Shown here: positions 34,206 to 43,642 of the stretch, in pieces | Layout of the letters: each line of letters starts with the position of its first letter | How positions within the stretch are numbered: the first letter of the stretch is position 1 | Origin: Lachnospiraceae bacterium | GTDB taxonomy: Bacteria; Bacillota; Clostridia; Lachnospirales; Lachnospiraceae | Direction of reading: 5' to 3' | NCBI GenBank assembly: GCA_910575835.1 | Contig: CAJTGB010000008.1 | Span: 1 to 64,000, forward strand | Length of the DNA: 64,000 bases | The notes under the pieces: generated by a model | What the model saw: the letters and a program-made list of their open reading frames with translations, nothing else | Told to the model about the DNA's origin: nothing | The model's database searches: none | Made by a program: the position numbers and the translations under genes

Positions 34206-34613
34206 GGAAATTCGGTGGCTGTTGGAGAATCATATCATCACAATTGTAGATTTGCGGTCAGATGAAGAAGCAGCCGAAAAACCATGTATTCTTAAGAAAC
34301 AGAAAGGATTCAGATACTTTCATCTCCCGGTAACAGGAGGCGGCGATACTCCAAAGTCGCTTGAGCATCTGCATACTATATATCAACAGATGGTGGATGA
34401 ACAGATGGAATTATTCTGAAACGGCTTGGATTCAGTGATGAAGTAATCATTGATGATTATATGCAATCAAAGGATAATTTAATGGATATGCTTACAGCAT
34501 ATGTTTGTATTCATCCAGAGATAGATATAGAAATTATTATTCCGCATAGAGAAAATATGGAGCAATTACTGAAGCAGTTATCAGGAGGAGACAATCGATT
34601 ATGGAACTTGTAA
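34165..34613 (+). pseudogene. Tyrosine-protein phosphatase remnant with deleted active site
   Basis: One frame reads DVPENLSDKEIRWLLENHI then ITIVDLRSDEEAAEKPC, typical of the start of Tyr_phosphatase_2/3 family proteins. After ...DEQMELF* (34419) a second frame reads ILKRLGFSDEVIIDDYMQS and a normal C-terminal part ending at 34613. The middle, which should carry the HCxxGxxRT P-loop, is missing. No start codon with RBS is available at the true N-terminus. The gene is therefore non-functional. It overlaps both the CPBP gene end and the next GNAT gene start. Confidence 0.7.
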
Positions 34614-35356
34614 AACTGACACACGAAAATATTGATAAGGAACACATTTGCTGTGCCATATCCAATAACAAGGATATTCAGGTCATATCCAAAAAGAACT
34701 GGCTGAAGGAGCGTCTGGACGAAGGACTTGTATTCTTAAAAGGCAATGTCCGGGGAAAATGCTTCATTGAGTATATTCCAGCGGAATACGCATGGGCGCC
34801 TGTCGAGGCGGAAGGTTATATGTACATTGACTGCCTGTGGGTATCCGGACAGTTCAAGGGGCACGGATACTCGAACCTTCTGCTGGATGCATGTATCCGC
34901 GACAGTAAAGCGCAGGGGAAAAAGGGGCTTGTGATCCTGTCCTCCAAAAAGAAAATGGGATTCCTATCTGACCCAAAGTATATGGGCTATAAAGGATTTC
35001 AGACAGCAGATACGGCAGAGCCTTATTTCGAGCTGATGTACCTGCCCTTTGAGGAGGGCGCCCCGCTTCCCCGTTTCCGGGATAGCGTGCGCGGGCATGA
35101 AGATTTGCCGGAAGGGTTTGTGCTGTATTACACAAACCAATGCCCCTTTACGGCAAAGTATGTACTGCTGCTAGAGGAGATGGCAAAATCCAGGAACGCA
35201 GTGTTTCAATCGGTACAGCTCCAGACCAGAGAGGAAGCGCAGAATGCGCCCTCTCCCTTTACAACCTTCTCTCTTTTTTATGACGGGCAGCTTGTGACCC
35301 ATGAAATCCTGTCGGAGAAGAAATTTGATAAAATTTTAGTGAGCAAAGGACTGTGA
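34601..35356 (+). CDS. GNAT acetyltransferase with C-terminal YoaP-like domain
   Basis: The 251-aa protein has an N-terminal GNAT domain (YIDCLWVSGQFKGHGYSNLL, then LDACIRDSKAQGKKGL). A C-terminal about 80-residue region (EGFVLYYTNQCPFTAKYVLL) resembles the YoaP-like domain that accompanies some N-acetyltransferases, with a thioredoxin-like strand and one cysteine. RBS GGAGGAG lies 10 bases upstream of the ATG. Substrate unknown. Confidence 0.8.
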   Translation: MELVKLTHENIDKEHICCAISNNKDIQVISKKNWLKERLDEGLVFLKGNVRGKCFIEYIPAEYAWAPVEAEGYMYIDCLWVSGQFKGHGYSNLLLDACIRDSKAQGKKGLVILSSKKKMGFLSDPKYMGYKGFQTADTAEPYFELMYLPFEEGAPLPRFRDSVRGHEDLPEGFVLYYTNQCPFTAKYVLLLEEMAKSRNAVFQSVQLQTREEAQNAPSPFTTFSLFYDGQLVTHEILSEKKFDKILVSKGL

Positions 35357-35396
35357 ACCGGAATTACGCAAGTCAATAAATTTAAGGAGTGCTGCT

Positions 35397-36161
35397 ATGA
35401 AAAAGAAACTGTTCATAATTATAACGGGTGTCATATTGGTTGGGATTATATGTATCTGGCTTTTGGTAAAGAACAAGTCTGCGGAGCAAATGGTTGTTGA
35501 CCGCTTAAACGAAGCAGTATCTCACTATATGGATATGAATATAAAAGAGGATAAAGCATATTCGCTGAAAGTTTCTGACATGGAAATGCTTGTGACGACA
35601 TATGTACCTGAATATACGGTTTTTGGAGTTTCAGCCGATGCGTATACGGTCCGGCCAGGCAAAATAGATGAGACTTTAACGACAGAAAAAGAGCAGGATC
35701 TGCCAATCTGCAATTTTAATTATGTATTGATTTACGATGAAAAAACAGATAAGTTTTATAATGTAAAATTCCAGGGAAAAGGAAAACCAGTCATTCCAAA
35801 GGTTACAGACGCAAAAGAATTGGCTTATGAACTTGAATTACCAAACGTGGAGGAAGTAGAAAATATCTCTCTCAAAAAGAATTCTGACAGTCCAATCTTG
35901 ATAAGCAGCAAAGATGATATGGAAGACATATTGGGCATTTTAGAAGGTACGAAACCGACCACAAAGAGCGGTGAAATAGGTACGCCTGTCCGTGTCGAGA
36001 ATATTATCAATGCTGACTTTATCAGAAATGAGAATGTGATATGCAGATTATTCGTATATGAAGATGAAGGAAAATATTTTATCGAACAGACGGACAATGG
36101 AGTATATACGATTTCCAAAGAGGATTATGATTTGATAGAAAATTATATGAAAGGCAATTGA
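35397..36161 (+). CDS. Membrane-anchored protein with DUF5301-like domain (254 aa)
   Basis: An N-terminal hydrophobic helix (LFIIITGVILVGIICIWLLV) is followed by an extracellular beta-rich part. The C-terminal section (SSKDDMEDILGILEGTKPTT, then YEDEGKYFIEQTDNGVYTI) resembles DUF5301, found in many Firmicute small surface proteins. No catalytic motif is evident. RBS AAGGAG precedes the ATG. It stands alone; the function is unknown. Confidence 0.7.
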   Translation: MKKKLFIIITGVILVGIICIWLLVKNKSAEQMVVDRLNEAVSHYMDMNIKEDKAYSLKVSDMEMLVTTYVPEYTVFGVSADAYTVRPGKIDETLTTEKEQDLPICNFNYVLIYDEKTDKFYNVKFQGKGKPVIPKVTDAKELAYELELPNVEEVENISLKKNSDSPILISSKDDMEDILGILEGTKPTTKSGEIGTPVRVENIINADFIRNENVICRLFVYEDEGKYFIEQTDNGVYTISKEDYDLIENYMKGN

Positions 36162-36366
36162 TTATTGAGAAGGGTATCTTTGCGGCGGTATTTAGACGCA
36201 CTCATTAACTGGCCGGTTTGGCTGCCACACACTTTGGGTTAAAATAATTGCATACATAGATGAAGACAAGCAGGAATTCATAGAACGCCTGCTGAAAGAA
36301 GCGTATGTATGGAGACAGCGGCAGGATACATAGAGAAAGCAGAGATAAGATGAAGGAGGTAAGAAA
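36162..36366 (+). other. Gap with short decayed frames
   Basis: The 205-bp stretch holds two protein-like but start-less fragments in different frames: RRYLDALINWPVWLPHTLG* near 36183-36242 and AYIDEDKQEFIERLLKEAY ending near 36332. They probably are remnants of one or two lost genes. A strong GGAGG at its end belongs to the next gene. Confidence 0.3.
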
Positions 36367-36543
36367 ATGCGTCATATTTATATCCGCGGAATCATTGGAC
36401 TGATCTGGCTGATTGCTGCTATTATATGCGGGGGATCGGAGAACTTCCAGATGACGGGACTTTACATCATTTTAGCAGGTGTGTTCCTGTATTCTGCATA
36501 CACAGCATGGAAAAGAGAAAAAGACGGCAAAGGGGGAAGGTAA
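36367..36543 (+). CDS. Small two-helix membrane protein ahead of an ABC system (58 aa)
   Basis: Behind a strong GAAGGAGG, the ATG at 36367 opens 58 codons with two hydrophobic segments (GIIGLIWLIAAIIC and TGLYIIILAGVFLYSAY-like) and a basic tail. The stop is one base before the ATG of the ABC ATPase gene, so it is the first gene of a three-gene operon. It may be an accessory subunit or assembly factor of the transporter. Family unknown. Confidence 0.6.
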   Translation: MRHIYIRGIIGLIWLIAAIICGGSENFQMTGLYIILAGVFLYSAYTAWKREKDGKGGR

Positions 36544-36544
36544 G

Positions 36545-37252
36545 ATGGGACAAGCGCTTCTGACGATTCAAAACTTAAGCGCGTGGTACAGTAACGAGAA
36601 AATGATACTTTCAGATTTTTCTTTTGTGCTGGCCGAGCATGAAGCAGTGGGACTGATCGGGCTGAACGGAGCCGGAAAGACCACATTTCTGAAGGTGCTT
36701 TCCGGACTGCTCCCTACCTTCCGTTCAGAGGGTATCTGCTTTTGCGGATCCCCTGTGGATTTCCGGAAGCAGGATTTTAAGCTCTGCCGCTATACGGTGT
36801 TTGCCGAGGACAATTCGTTTTCGTATTTTACCTTCCGGGAATACCTGGCCTATGTATGCGCCGCCTATGGGAAAGAGATTCCAGATGTATCGGAGCTGAT
36901 ACAGGGCTTCCATTTTGAAGAGTATGCGGATACCCTGCTGCGGGAACTGTCAACCGGAAACAGGAAAAAAGCATTCCTGATCACGGCTTTTGCCCTGCAA
37001 CCAAGGCTGCTTCTTCTGGATGAGCCGGTCAATGGGTTGGACTTCCAGAGTACGGAATACCTGTACCAGCAGATTTCAGAGTATAAGATTCATGGAACCG
37101 TACTGTTTTCCTCCCACATCCTGGAGAGCATCACGCTGACCTCTGACCGGGTATTTGTCCTGGAGGACGGCAGGATCCGGCTGACCTTTGAACGCGGGCA
37201 GATCAATGCCGAAGAGATCCGGGAGGCTCTGCATGATGAAAATGACAGGTAA
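36545..37252 (+). CDS. ABC transporter ATPase
   Basis: The start at 36545 gives 235 aa. It has Walker A GLNGAGKTT, Walker B LLLLDEPVNGLD and a D-loop; the signature is a variant, LSTGNRKKAF, typical of ABC-2 type exporters related to antibiotic resistance or bacteriocin immunity. It pairs with the membrane protein encoded from 37233, whose start overlaps this gene by 20 bases. Confidence 0.88.
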   Translation: MGQALLTIQNLSAWYSNEKMILSDFSFVLAEHEAVGLIGLNGAGKTTFLKVLSGLLPTFRSEGICFCGSPVDFRKQDFKLCRYTVFAEDNSFSYFTFREYLAYVCAAYGKEIPDVSELIQGFHFEEYADTLLRELSTGNRKKAFLITAFALQPRLLLLDEPVNGLDFQSTEYLYQQISEYKIHGTVLFSSHILESITLTSDRVFVLEDGRIRLTFERGQINAEEIREALHDENDR

Positions 37253-38477
37253 AGCCTTTGCCAAAAAGCTGTTCGGGGCAAAATATGAACGGCTGCCCCG
37301 GACTCTTTTTATGGATGTGATTGTATTTTGGGGACTATATATTGCCGGATTTCAGGTGCAGATTGCGTCGTTTGTCCGGGTTCTGATGATCAGCGCCTTT
37401 ACTGCAGGCGTGATGTGGCAGGCTCTTTCTTCCAAAGATAATGCCGCCGAACTTCAACATATGCTGATGCTGCCGCATAGATGCCGGGAGTTTGTTTTCT
37501 CTTATGTGGGGGTGCTGGGCGCCTATACGGTTCTCACAAAGACAGGACTGCTTCTGGCGGCCTTGCTGGCCGTTTCTGTCTGGAAGCCGGTAGAGATTAT
37601 GGGAATGGTCATCTGCATGATCCATGCGGTTCTTATGGCTGCCGCGGTTTATGACCTGAGAAAATACTGGTATGCGGGCGGTCTCTGGACTGCGGGCATT
37701 GTGACTGCCATCCTGCTTTTGGGAGGCAGGTTATGGTTTTGCCTGTTGCTGCTTGTGAATAGTCTGTTTGCTGTCTTAATTTTATGGAGAGCAGACGGAT
37801 ACGTTTTTTATCAGAAGGAGAGTAAGAAACACCCTTCGGGCATCCCTTTATGCCCTCCGGCAATAATTAGGAAAAGCCATACCGTCCGGCAGAGAAAGAG
37901 GGCAACACTTTGGCGGTACTTTTTCCGGTATCTGATCTGCCATAAGAATTATCTTCTCAATACCGCTGTGATGTGGTGCGTCGCCTTGGTACTGCCTTAT
38001 TTCTTAAGAGAAATGGAAGGGCTGTCTGTGGTTCCGGTGGGTTTTGCGATTCTGTCCTTAAATACGCCAATCTGTATCCTGCTGTCCTGTGACCCTGATC
38101 TGGAGCAGGCAGTCCGTTTCTTGCCTGGGCAGAAAGGTTGCTTTTGCATTCCATACTGCCTGTTTATCTTTCTTTGTAATATGGCTGCAGATATAATATT
38201 CCTCTTAAGCTGGCAGATTCAGAACGGCAGCGTCACTGCCCAAATGATTGCAGGGGCTGTTTTCTTTGCCCTGCAGAGCGCGGTGTTGTCGGTGCTGCTG
38301 GAATGGTTTTATCCTATCCGGGGCTTTAAGATTGAAAGCGACCTGTGGCATCATCCGCGGAAATATGTGGTTCCGGTGGTAATGCTGCTGCTCGCGGGGG
38401 CAGTATCTTCCTGTCCGGTGCTGCTGCCTGTGCTGTTGGCTTTACTGGCTGTAGAAGTCACAGTTTTATGGAAATAA
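37233..38477 (+). CDS. ABC transporter membrane subunit (414 aa)
   Basis: The start was set at the ATG at 37233, inside the ATPase gene and preceded by GGGAGG. About ten hydrophobic segments (for example LLAALLAVSVWKPVEIMGMV) are spread over the protein, and no FtsX signature is visible; it fits an ABC-2-like exporter subunit. The family is poorly characterised, and the assignment rests on the coupling with the ATPase gene. Confidence 0.75.
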   Translation: MMKMTGKAFAKKLFGAKYERLPRTLFMDVIVFWGLYIAGFQVQIASFVRVLMISAFTAGVMWQALSSKDNAAELQHMLMLPHRCREFVFSYVGVLGAYTVLTKTGLLLAALLAVSVWKPVEIMGMVICMIHAVLMAAAVYDLRKYWYAGGLWTAGIVTAILLLGGRLWFCLLLLVNSLFAVLILWRADGYVFYQKESKKHPSGIPLCPPAIIRKSHTVRQRKRATLWRYFFRYLICHKNYLLNTAVMWCVALVLPYFLREMEGLSVVPVGFAILSLNTPICILLSCDPDLEQAVRFLPGQKGCFCIPYCLFIFLCNMAADIIFLLSWQIQNGSVTAQMIAGAVFFALQSAVLSVLLEWFYPIRGFKIESDLWHHPRKYVVPVVMLLLAGAVSSCPVLLPVLLALLAVEVTVLWK

Positions 38478-38498
38478 ACTTTCGGATTAAGCATTCAT

Positions 38499-38542
38499 CT
38501 TACATTTTTGTAAGAAAATATCCCATGAAAATAATGTATAAT
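38499..38542 (+). promoter_or_regulatory. BceR-like operator and promoter of the first two-component system
   Basis: CTTACATTTTTGTAAG (38499-38514), a perfect TTACA-N4-TGTAA dyad, lies 22 bases upstream of -10 TATAAT (38537-38542). The organisation and flanks match those at 6034-6077, and a related dyad is at 40494. It suggests autoregulation by the response regulator encoded next. Confidence 0.65.
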
Positions 38543-38586
38543 ATATTTTAACAGAGTTATTATGCGAATAAAGGGAGGCGTTTGAT

Positions 38587-39273
38587 TTGCAGAAACTGTT
38601 ACTTCTTGAAGACGATATCAGTCTGATTGACGGTCTGACATATTCTCTGAAGAAAAGCGGATTCGATGTAGATGTTGTCAGAACGATAAAGGAGGCAGAA
38701 AAACGGATTGCGAAGAGCAGCGATTTTGATATCCTTCTTTTTGATGTGACACTGCCGGATGGGAATGGATTTACCTTGTGTGAGAAACTCAGGGAATCTG
38801 GAAATCAGGTTCCTATCATTTTCCTGACGGCATCCGATGAGGAAACAAGCGTAATCCGTGGTCTTGACTGCGGAGGGGATGATTATATTACAAAACCGTT
38901 CCGGCTTGGAGAATTGTGTTCCCGTATCCGCGCGCTGCTGCGGCGCAGTAATAGGAAGAATGAGGAAGGGAATATCCTGCGTTCGGGTGATCTGACGGTA
39001 AACCTTGCAGAAGGGAAAGTATTCTTAGGAGGTAAATTGGCAGAGTTTACAGGGGCAGAATACAGGCTTCTCTGTCTGCTGCTGCAAAACAGCGGGCGTG
39101 TTCTTACCCGCGGGATGATTCTGGACAAACTGTGGGACGGCGCGGGGAACTTTGTGGATAATAACACGCTGTCCGTATATATACGCCGCCTGCGAGAGAA
39201 ACTGGAGAAGAACCCGTCTCGGCCGGAGCATCTGAAAACGGTCCGGGGATTTGGATACCAGTGGGAGGAGTGA
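38587..39273 (+). CDS. OmpR/BceR-like response regulator
   Basis: The 228-aa protein starts at a TTG (38587) behind GGGAGG. The receiver domain has D9-D10 and phosphoacceptor D53 (LLFDVTLPDGNG) and the conserved TASDEETSV and KPF lysine. The C-terminal winged HTH (NSGRVLTRGMILDKLWDGAG, then DNNTLSVYIRRLREKL) is OmpR type. It forms a pair with the kinase downstream and should bind TTACA-N4-TGTAA dyads at 38499 and 40494 to control itself and the ABC genes. Confidence 0.9.
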   Translation: MQKLLLLEDDISLIDGLTYSLKKSGFDVDVVRTIKEAEKRIAKSSDFDILLFDVTLPDGNGFTLCEKLRESGNQVPIIFLTASDEETSVIRGLDCGGDDYITKPFRLGELCSRIRALLRRSNRKNEEGNILRSGDLTVNLAEGKVFLGGKLAEFTGAEYRLLCLLLQNSGRVLTRGMILDKLWDGAGNFVDNNTLSVYIRRLREKLEKNPSRPEHLKTVRGFGYQWEE

Positions 39274-39278
39274 GAAGT

Positions 39279-40508
39279 GTGAAATTTCTATATGAAAAGC
39301 AGACACGAAGATTTTATCTGTTTCTTGTAGTGATTTGTTTGCTGCAGATCTGCGTTTTGGGAATCTGCGGCATTTTTCGGGCACAGGATATCAGAAGAAT
39401 TCTTATAAAACGCGAGCTTGCGGCAGCTTCTTATCTGTTGGAACAGGAAGTTTCACCTGCGCTGGTGGCTTCTGCATGGAATCATGTGGAGGTAACGGAA
39501 GACGGGAAGCAATTGCTGGAAACCATCGGACATACGGAACATACGCAGAGTTATCTGCTGCTGCTTGTAGAACAAACATCTGTTTGGCAGATTGCAGCGC
39601 TGCTTTCAGCAGGTCTGGTGTTTGCGATTATGGTGTTGGGCGGTACGGGATTGTTTTTGCGAAGAAGAGAGCAGATGTATGAGAGTATTGAAACGGTGAT
39701 TGCAGAGTATGACCAGAACCGGTTTGAAAACCATCTGCCCGCAGGAGAAACAGGGGCAATTTTCCAGTTGTTTGGCAGTATTGAACAGCTTGCTATGTCG
39801 CTGCAGGCAAAGAGTGAGATGGAACATAAAGCAAAGATGTTTTTAAGAGATATGATATCGAATATTTCACATCAGCTGAAAACGCCTCTTGCAGCTCTAA
39901 ATATGTATATGGAGATCATAAAGGATGAGCCGGAGAATGAAGAAACGGTGAAGATTTTTTCTCAGAAATCCATGAAATCTCTGGAACGGATGGAGCGGTT
40001 AATACAGTCTCTTTTAAAAATGGCGCGTCTGGATACTGGGAATATAGTTTTTGAAAAACGGGAGTGTTTTGCCGCAGAAGTCGCAGGGCAGGCAGTGAAC
40101 GATCTGCTGGAACGCGCGAAGCAGGAGGGAAAAGAGATTTTGATAGACGGCAGGCCAGAGGAGAGACTGCTCTGCGATCAGGAGTGGACGAAAGAGGCGG
40201 TTGGGAATCTTATAAAAAATGCGCTTGATCATACGGAAACGGGAGATGTTATCCGTGTATCGTGGAAAAGAACCCCTGCAGTTTTTCGCATGACAGTAGA
40301 AGATAACGGGTCAGGCATTGCGCAGGAAGACATCCATCATATTTTTAAACAGTTTTATCGGAGCCGGTCTTCCAGTGACCGGCAGGGGACAGGGCTTGGG
40401 CTTTCCCTGGCGAAATCAATTGTGGAAGGTCAGGGGGGAAATCTGTCTGTGAAGAGCAGGCCCGGAGAGGGGAGTGTATTCTGGCTGACCTTTCTTACGA
40501 ATCTGTAA
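39279..40508 (+). CDS. Sensor histidine kinase, VanS/BceS-like
   Basis: The start at the GTG 39279 (GGAGG ten bases upstream) gives 409 aa. Two membrane segments (RRFYLFLVVICLLQICVLGI and LSAGLVFAIMVLGGTGLFL) flank an extracellular part of about 80 residues. Then follow a HAMP-like linker, H-box SNISHQLKTPLAALNMYM, and the ATPase with GNLIKNALDHTE, DNGSGI and GTGLGLSLAKSIV. It should sense a cell-envelope signal and phosphorylate the preceding regulator. Confidence 0.9.
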   Translation: MKFLYEKQTRRFYLFLVVICLLQICVLGICGIFRAQDIRRILIKRELAAASYLLEQEVSPALVASAWNHVEVTEDGKQLLETIGHTEHTQSYLLLLVEQTSVWQIAALLSAGLVFAIMVLGGTGLFLRRREQMYESIETVIAEYDQNRFENHLPAGETGAIFQLFGSIEQLAMSLQAKSEMEHKAKMFLRDMISNISHQLKTPLAALNMYMEIIKDEPENEETVKIFSQKSMKSLERMERLIQSLLKMARLDTGNIVFEKRECFAAEVAGQAVNDLLERAKQEGKEILIDGRPEERLLCDQEWTKEAVGNLIKNALDHTETGDVIRVSWKRTPAVFRMTVEDNGSGIAQEDIHHIFKQFYRSRSSSDRQGTGLGLSLAKSIVEGQGGNLSVKSRPGEGSVFWLTFLTNL

Positions 40509-40547
40509 GCTTCCATTCACCGGAATGTAAGGTCAAGATGCTATTCT
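40494..40547 (+). promoter_or_regulatory. BceR-like dyads and promoter of the ABC genes
   Basis: CTTACGAATCTGTAAG (40494-40509) is a near-perfect TTACG-N4-TGTAA dyad overlapping the kinase stop. A second, broader dyad of CTT/ATTC and GAAT/AAG arms follows at 40510-40531. The -10 candidate TATTCT is at 40542-40547, one helical turn further than in the 38499 promoter. Confidence 0.55.
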
Positions 40548-40594
40548 TTTTTTGTACATCCAAAAAAGAATAGTTGAGAAAGGCAGGGGATTGT

Positions 40595-41278
40595 ATGGAA
40601 ATATTAAAAGTAGAGAATCTGTGTAAGGTTTATGGAAGCGGAGAGGCCCGTGTAGATGCGTTAAAGAATGTTTCTTTATCCATGCAGAGAGGAGAATTCG
40701 GAGCGGTCGTCGGAGCATCCGGTTCTGGGAAAAGTACGCTTCTGAACTGTATTGGCGGGTTGGATGAGGCAAACTCCGGGAATGTATTTTTAAATGGCAG
40801 AAACATATTTGCGATGGGGGAAAATGAACGGACAGTCTTCCGCAGACAGAATATTGGGTTTATTTTTCAGTCCTTTCACCTGATTCCAGAGCTTGATGTA
40901 GAGCAGAACATTATCTTCCCGCTTCTGTTAGATTACAAGAAACCGAATCAGGAACAGGTGGATGAGATTTTAGAGGTACTGGGGCTTACGAACAGACGGA
41001 AGCATTTGCCGGGACAGCTTTCAGGCGGACAGCAGCAGCGGGTGGCCATAGGGCGTGCTTTGATTATGAGGCCCGTGCTGGTTCTGGCGGACGAGCCGAC
41101 CGGGAATCTGGATTCCCAGAGCAGCCAGGATGTAATGGATCTTTTGTGCAAAGCGTCAAGGCATTATCAGCAGACTGTTTTAATGATTACCCATAATATG
41201 AACCTGACGTCCCAGGCAGACCGGGTGTTCCAGGTTACGGACGGTGAGCTTATTGAGCTGGGAGGTGTGTCGGATTGA
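40595..41278 (+). CDS. ABC transporter ATPase (MacB/BceA-like) of cassette 1
   Basis: The start was set at the ATG at 40595; 227 aa. It contains Walker [10 protein letters not shown], signature [15 protein letters not shown], Walker [13 protein letters not shown] and the switch His (LMITHNM). It is the energy subunit of the FtsX-type exporter that begins at a TTG four bases before its stop. A -35-less promoter with operator dyads lies upstream, so it is probably induced by the adjacent two-component system. Confidence 0.9.
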   Translation: MEILKVENLCKVYGSGEARVDALKNVSLSMQRGEFGAVVGASGSGKSTLLNCIGGLDEANSGNVFLNGRNIFAMGENERTVFRRQNIGFIFQSFHLIPELDVEQNIIFPLLLDYKKPNQEQVDEILEVLGLTNRRKHLPGQLSGGQQQRVAIGRALIMRPVLVLADEPTGNLDSQSSQDVMDLLCKASRHYQQTVLMITHNMNLTSQADRVFQVTDGELIELGGVSD

Positions 41279-43641
41279 AGCATTATCTGGATTTGATACA
41301 AATATCGGCGAAACAGCATAAGAAACAGAACCGGATGACCAGGCTCTGCATCGTGCTGGCAGTGTTTCTGGTTACAGTGATCTTTGGGATGGCGGATATG
41401 GAGATTCGTTCCCAGATGATACAGGCAGTTAAGAGTGATGGAAGCTGGCATGCAGGTTTTTTGGTGGATGAAGAACAGGGAGCGCTTTTGAAAGCACGGC
41501 CGGAGGTGGAACATATCGCGCGGTATGGGGTGCTGAATTATCATCTGCGAGACGGTTATCGGATTGAAGGAATTGAGACGGCAGTCTGTGGGTTTGACAA
41601 AGAGCTTTTGGAAATGTTTCCGGCAGCGGAGCTTACGGAGGGAACATTTCCGGAAAATACCGAAGAGGCAGTTCTGAATGAGAGTGCAAAGACTCGGCTG
41701 GGCGTGCGGGTGGGAGATACTGTCAGCATGGCAACTCCTCAGGGGGAGATGAAGCAGTATCATATTACCGGGATTACGAAAGATACGGCGTTAGAGGCAG
41801 AGCATGACGCGTTTGGCATGTATCTGAATACGGACGGATTTTCTGCATTGCGGCCGGAAGAAACAAAATCGGCACAGGAAGTGGTTTATTATGTAGAGTT
41901 TCGGAAGTTTTGTAATATCCAGAAAGCAGTCCGTGAGATCAGCGCGCAGTTTGGTCTGGAAGAGGGACAGGTGCGTCAGAATGTAAAGGTTCTTATGCTA
42001 ATGTTTCAGAGCCAGGATACCTACATCCTGCAGCTATATTTTGTGGCGGCAGTTTTGGCGTCGTTAGTCGTGATTGCAGGAATCTTTATGATTACAGCAA
42101 GTATGAACAGTAATATCGCACGGCGGACAGAATTCTTTGGTATGATGAGATGCCTTGGGGCAACCGGAAAGCAAGTGATCCGATTTGTGCGAAAAGAAGC
42201 GCTCAGCTGGTGCAGGACGGCCATTCCAGCGGGCATTATTGCGGGGATTTGTATGGTATGGGTTCTATGTGGAATGCTGCGTTGTCTAAGTCCGGGGCTT
42301 TTTGAAGGATTGCCGGTGTTCGGAGTCAGTTATATAGCGGTCGCAGCCGGAATGATCGTGGGATTCGTTACTGTACTTCTGGCTGCAAGGTCTCCGGCTA
42401 AGCGTGCCGCGAAAGTGTCTCCGTTAACAGCAGTTTCCGGAAATGCAGGAACCGTGCAGGCAGTGAAAAGGACGGCAAATACACGGATTTTTAAAGTGGA
42501 TATGGCGTTGGGGGTTCATCATGCTTCTGGAAGTAAGAAGAATTTCCTTTTGGTAACAGGTTCTTTTGCATTCAGTATTATCCTGTTCCTTGCATTTGGC
42601 ACAGCTATTGATTTTATGCATCATGCGCTTACGCCGCTTCGTGCGTCCGCTCCCGATCTTTATATTTATAAGGAAGATTATACTAATCAGATTCCGTCAG
42701 GGCTTGATGAAGTAATCAGAAAGTATTCGGGCGTGAAGCGTGCGTTTGGCAGGGGTTATGCAGAGTTTACGATTCCAGGGGAAGGGAGCACGCTTATCGT
42801 GATTTCTTATGATGACCAGCAATTTGAGTGGGCAAAGGATTCTCTGATTGAGGGAAATCTGCAGGATGCGATAGATGGAAAAGGTATGCTTTCCGTACAT
42901 CGGGAAGGGAATACATTTGCTGCAGGCAGCAATGTCACGGTATCGGCAGGCGGCGGGGAGCAGGAAATTTCCATAGTCGGTACCCTTGGAGATGTTCCGT
43001 ACAGTTATGGAGTGGACAGTAATACAGACAGCATGACAGGAATGGCAGTCTGTTCGGAAGAATTGTTCCGGAAACTGACAGGGGAAGACGGGTATGCGGT
43101 TCTTGATGTACAGCTTAATCGGGATGCAACGGATTCACAGGCGCAGGAAATCCGTAAGGTAATGGAACAGGAATGTGGCGGTAGTGTTGCATTTTCTGAC
43201 AAACGGATCGGAAACAAGGAAACGAAAGGGGCGAGCTATTCGATGTCCGTATTTCTCTATGGTTTTTTGGCAGTGATTGCTCTGATTGGTTTCTTTAATA
43301 TCATCAATAACATTGCCATGAGCGTGTCGGCGCGGATGAGGGAGTATGGCGCGATGCGGGCGATTGGAATGACTGTGCGGCAGTTAAACAGGATGGTATT
43401 GGGTGAGACAATGACCTATACGGTCTTTGGTGTTCTTTTAGGATGTGTGATCGGGCTGCCGCTTAATAGGGTTCTGTTCCAAAACCTTGTGACTTCCAGA
43501 TGGGGAGATGAATGGAGCGTTCCGGGATGGGAGCTTTTGGTGATTGTGTTCATTATGCTTGGTTCCGTATGTCTGGCGATTATGGGGCCGGTGAAGCAGA
43601 TCAAGAAAATGACTGTGGTGGATACGATAAGCAGGGAGTAG
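41275..43641 (+). CDS. FtsX/MacB-type ABC permease of cassette 1 (788 aa)
   Basis: It starts at TTG 41275 with GGGAGG upstream, overlapping the ATPase stop. The N-terminal helix, a large outer domain, the first FtsX core (QLYFVAAVLASLVVIAGIFM ... VAAGMIVGFVTVLLAA), a second large outer domain and a second FtsX core (GFLAVIALIGFFNIINNIAM ... LLVIVFIMLGSVCLAIM) follow in order. With the ATPase and two-component system it forms a peptide- or antibiotic-responsive defence or signalling cassette. Substrate unknown. Confidence 0.88.
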   Translation: MKHYLDLIQISAKQHKKQNRMTRLCIVLAVFLVTVIFGMADMEIRSQMIQAVKSDGSWHAGFLVDEEQGALLKARPEVEHIARYGVLNYHLRDGYRIEGIETAVCGFDKELLEMFPAAELTEGTFPENTEEAVLNESAKTRLGVRVGDTVSMATPQGEMKQYHITGITKDTALEAEHDAFGMYLNTDGFSALRPEETKSAQEVVYYVEFRKFCNIQKAVREISAQFGLEEGQVRQNVKVLMLMFQSQDTYILQLYFVAAVLASLVVIAGIFMITASMNSNIARRTEFFGMMRCLGATGKQVIRFVRKEALSWCRTAIPAGIIAGICMVWVLCGMLRCLSPGLFEGLPVFGVSYIAVAAGMIVGFVTVLLAARSPAKRAAKVSPLTAVSGNAGTVQAVKRTANTRIFKVDMALGVHHASGSKKNFLLVTGSFAFSIILFLAFGTAIDFMHHALTPLRASAPDLYIYKEDYTNQIPSGLDEVIRKYSGVKRAFGRGYAEFTIPGEGSTLIVISYDDQQFEWAKDSLIEGNLQDAIDGKGMLSVHREGNTFAAGSNVTVSAGGGEQEISIVGTLGDVPYSYGVDSNTDSMTGMAVCSEELFRKLTGEDGYAVLDVQLNRDATDSQAQEIRKVMEQECGGSVAFSDKRIGNKETKGASYSMSVFLYGFLAVIALIGFFNIINNIAMSVSARMREYGAMRAIGMTVRQLNRMVLGETMTYTVFGVLLGCVIGLPLNRVLFQNLVTSRWGDEWSVPGWELLVIVFIMLGSVCLAIMGPVKQIKKMTVVDTISRE

Positions 43642-43642
43642 C

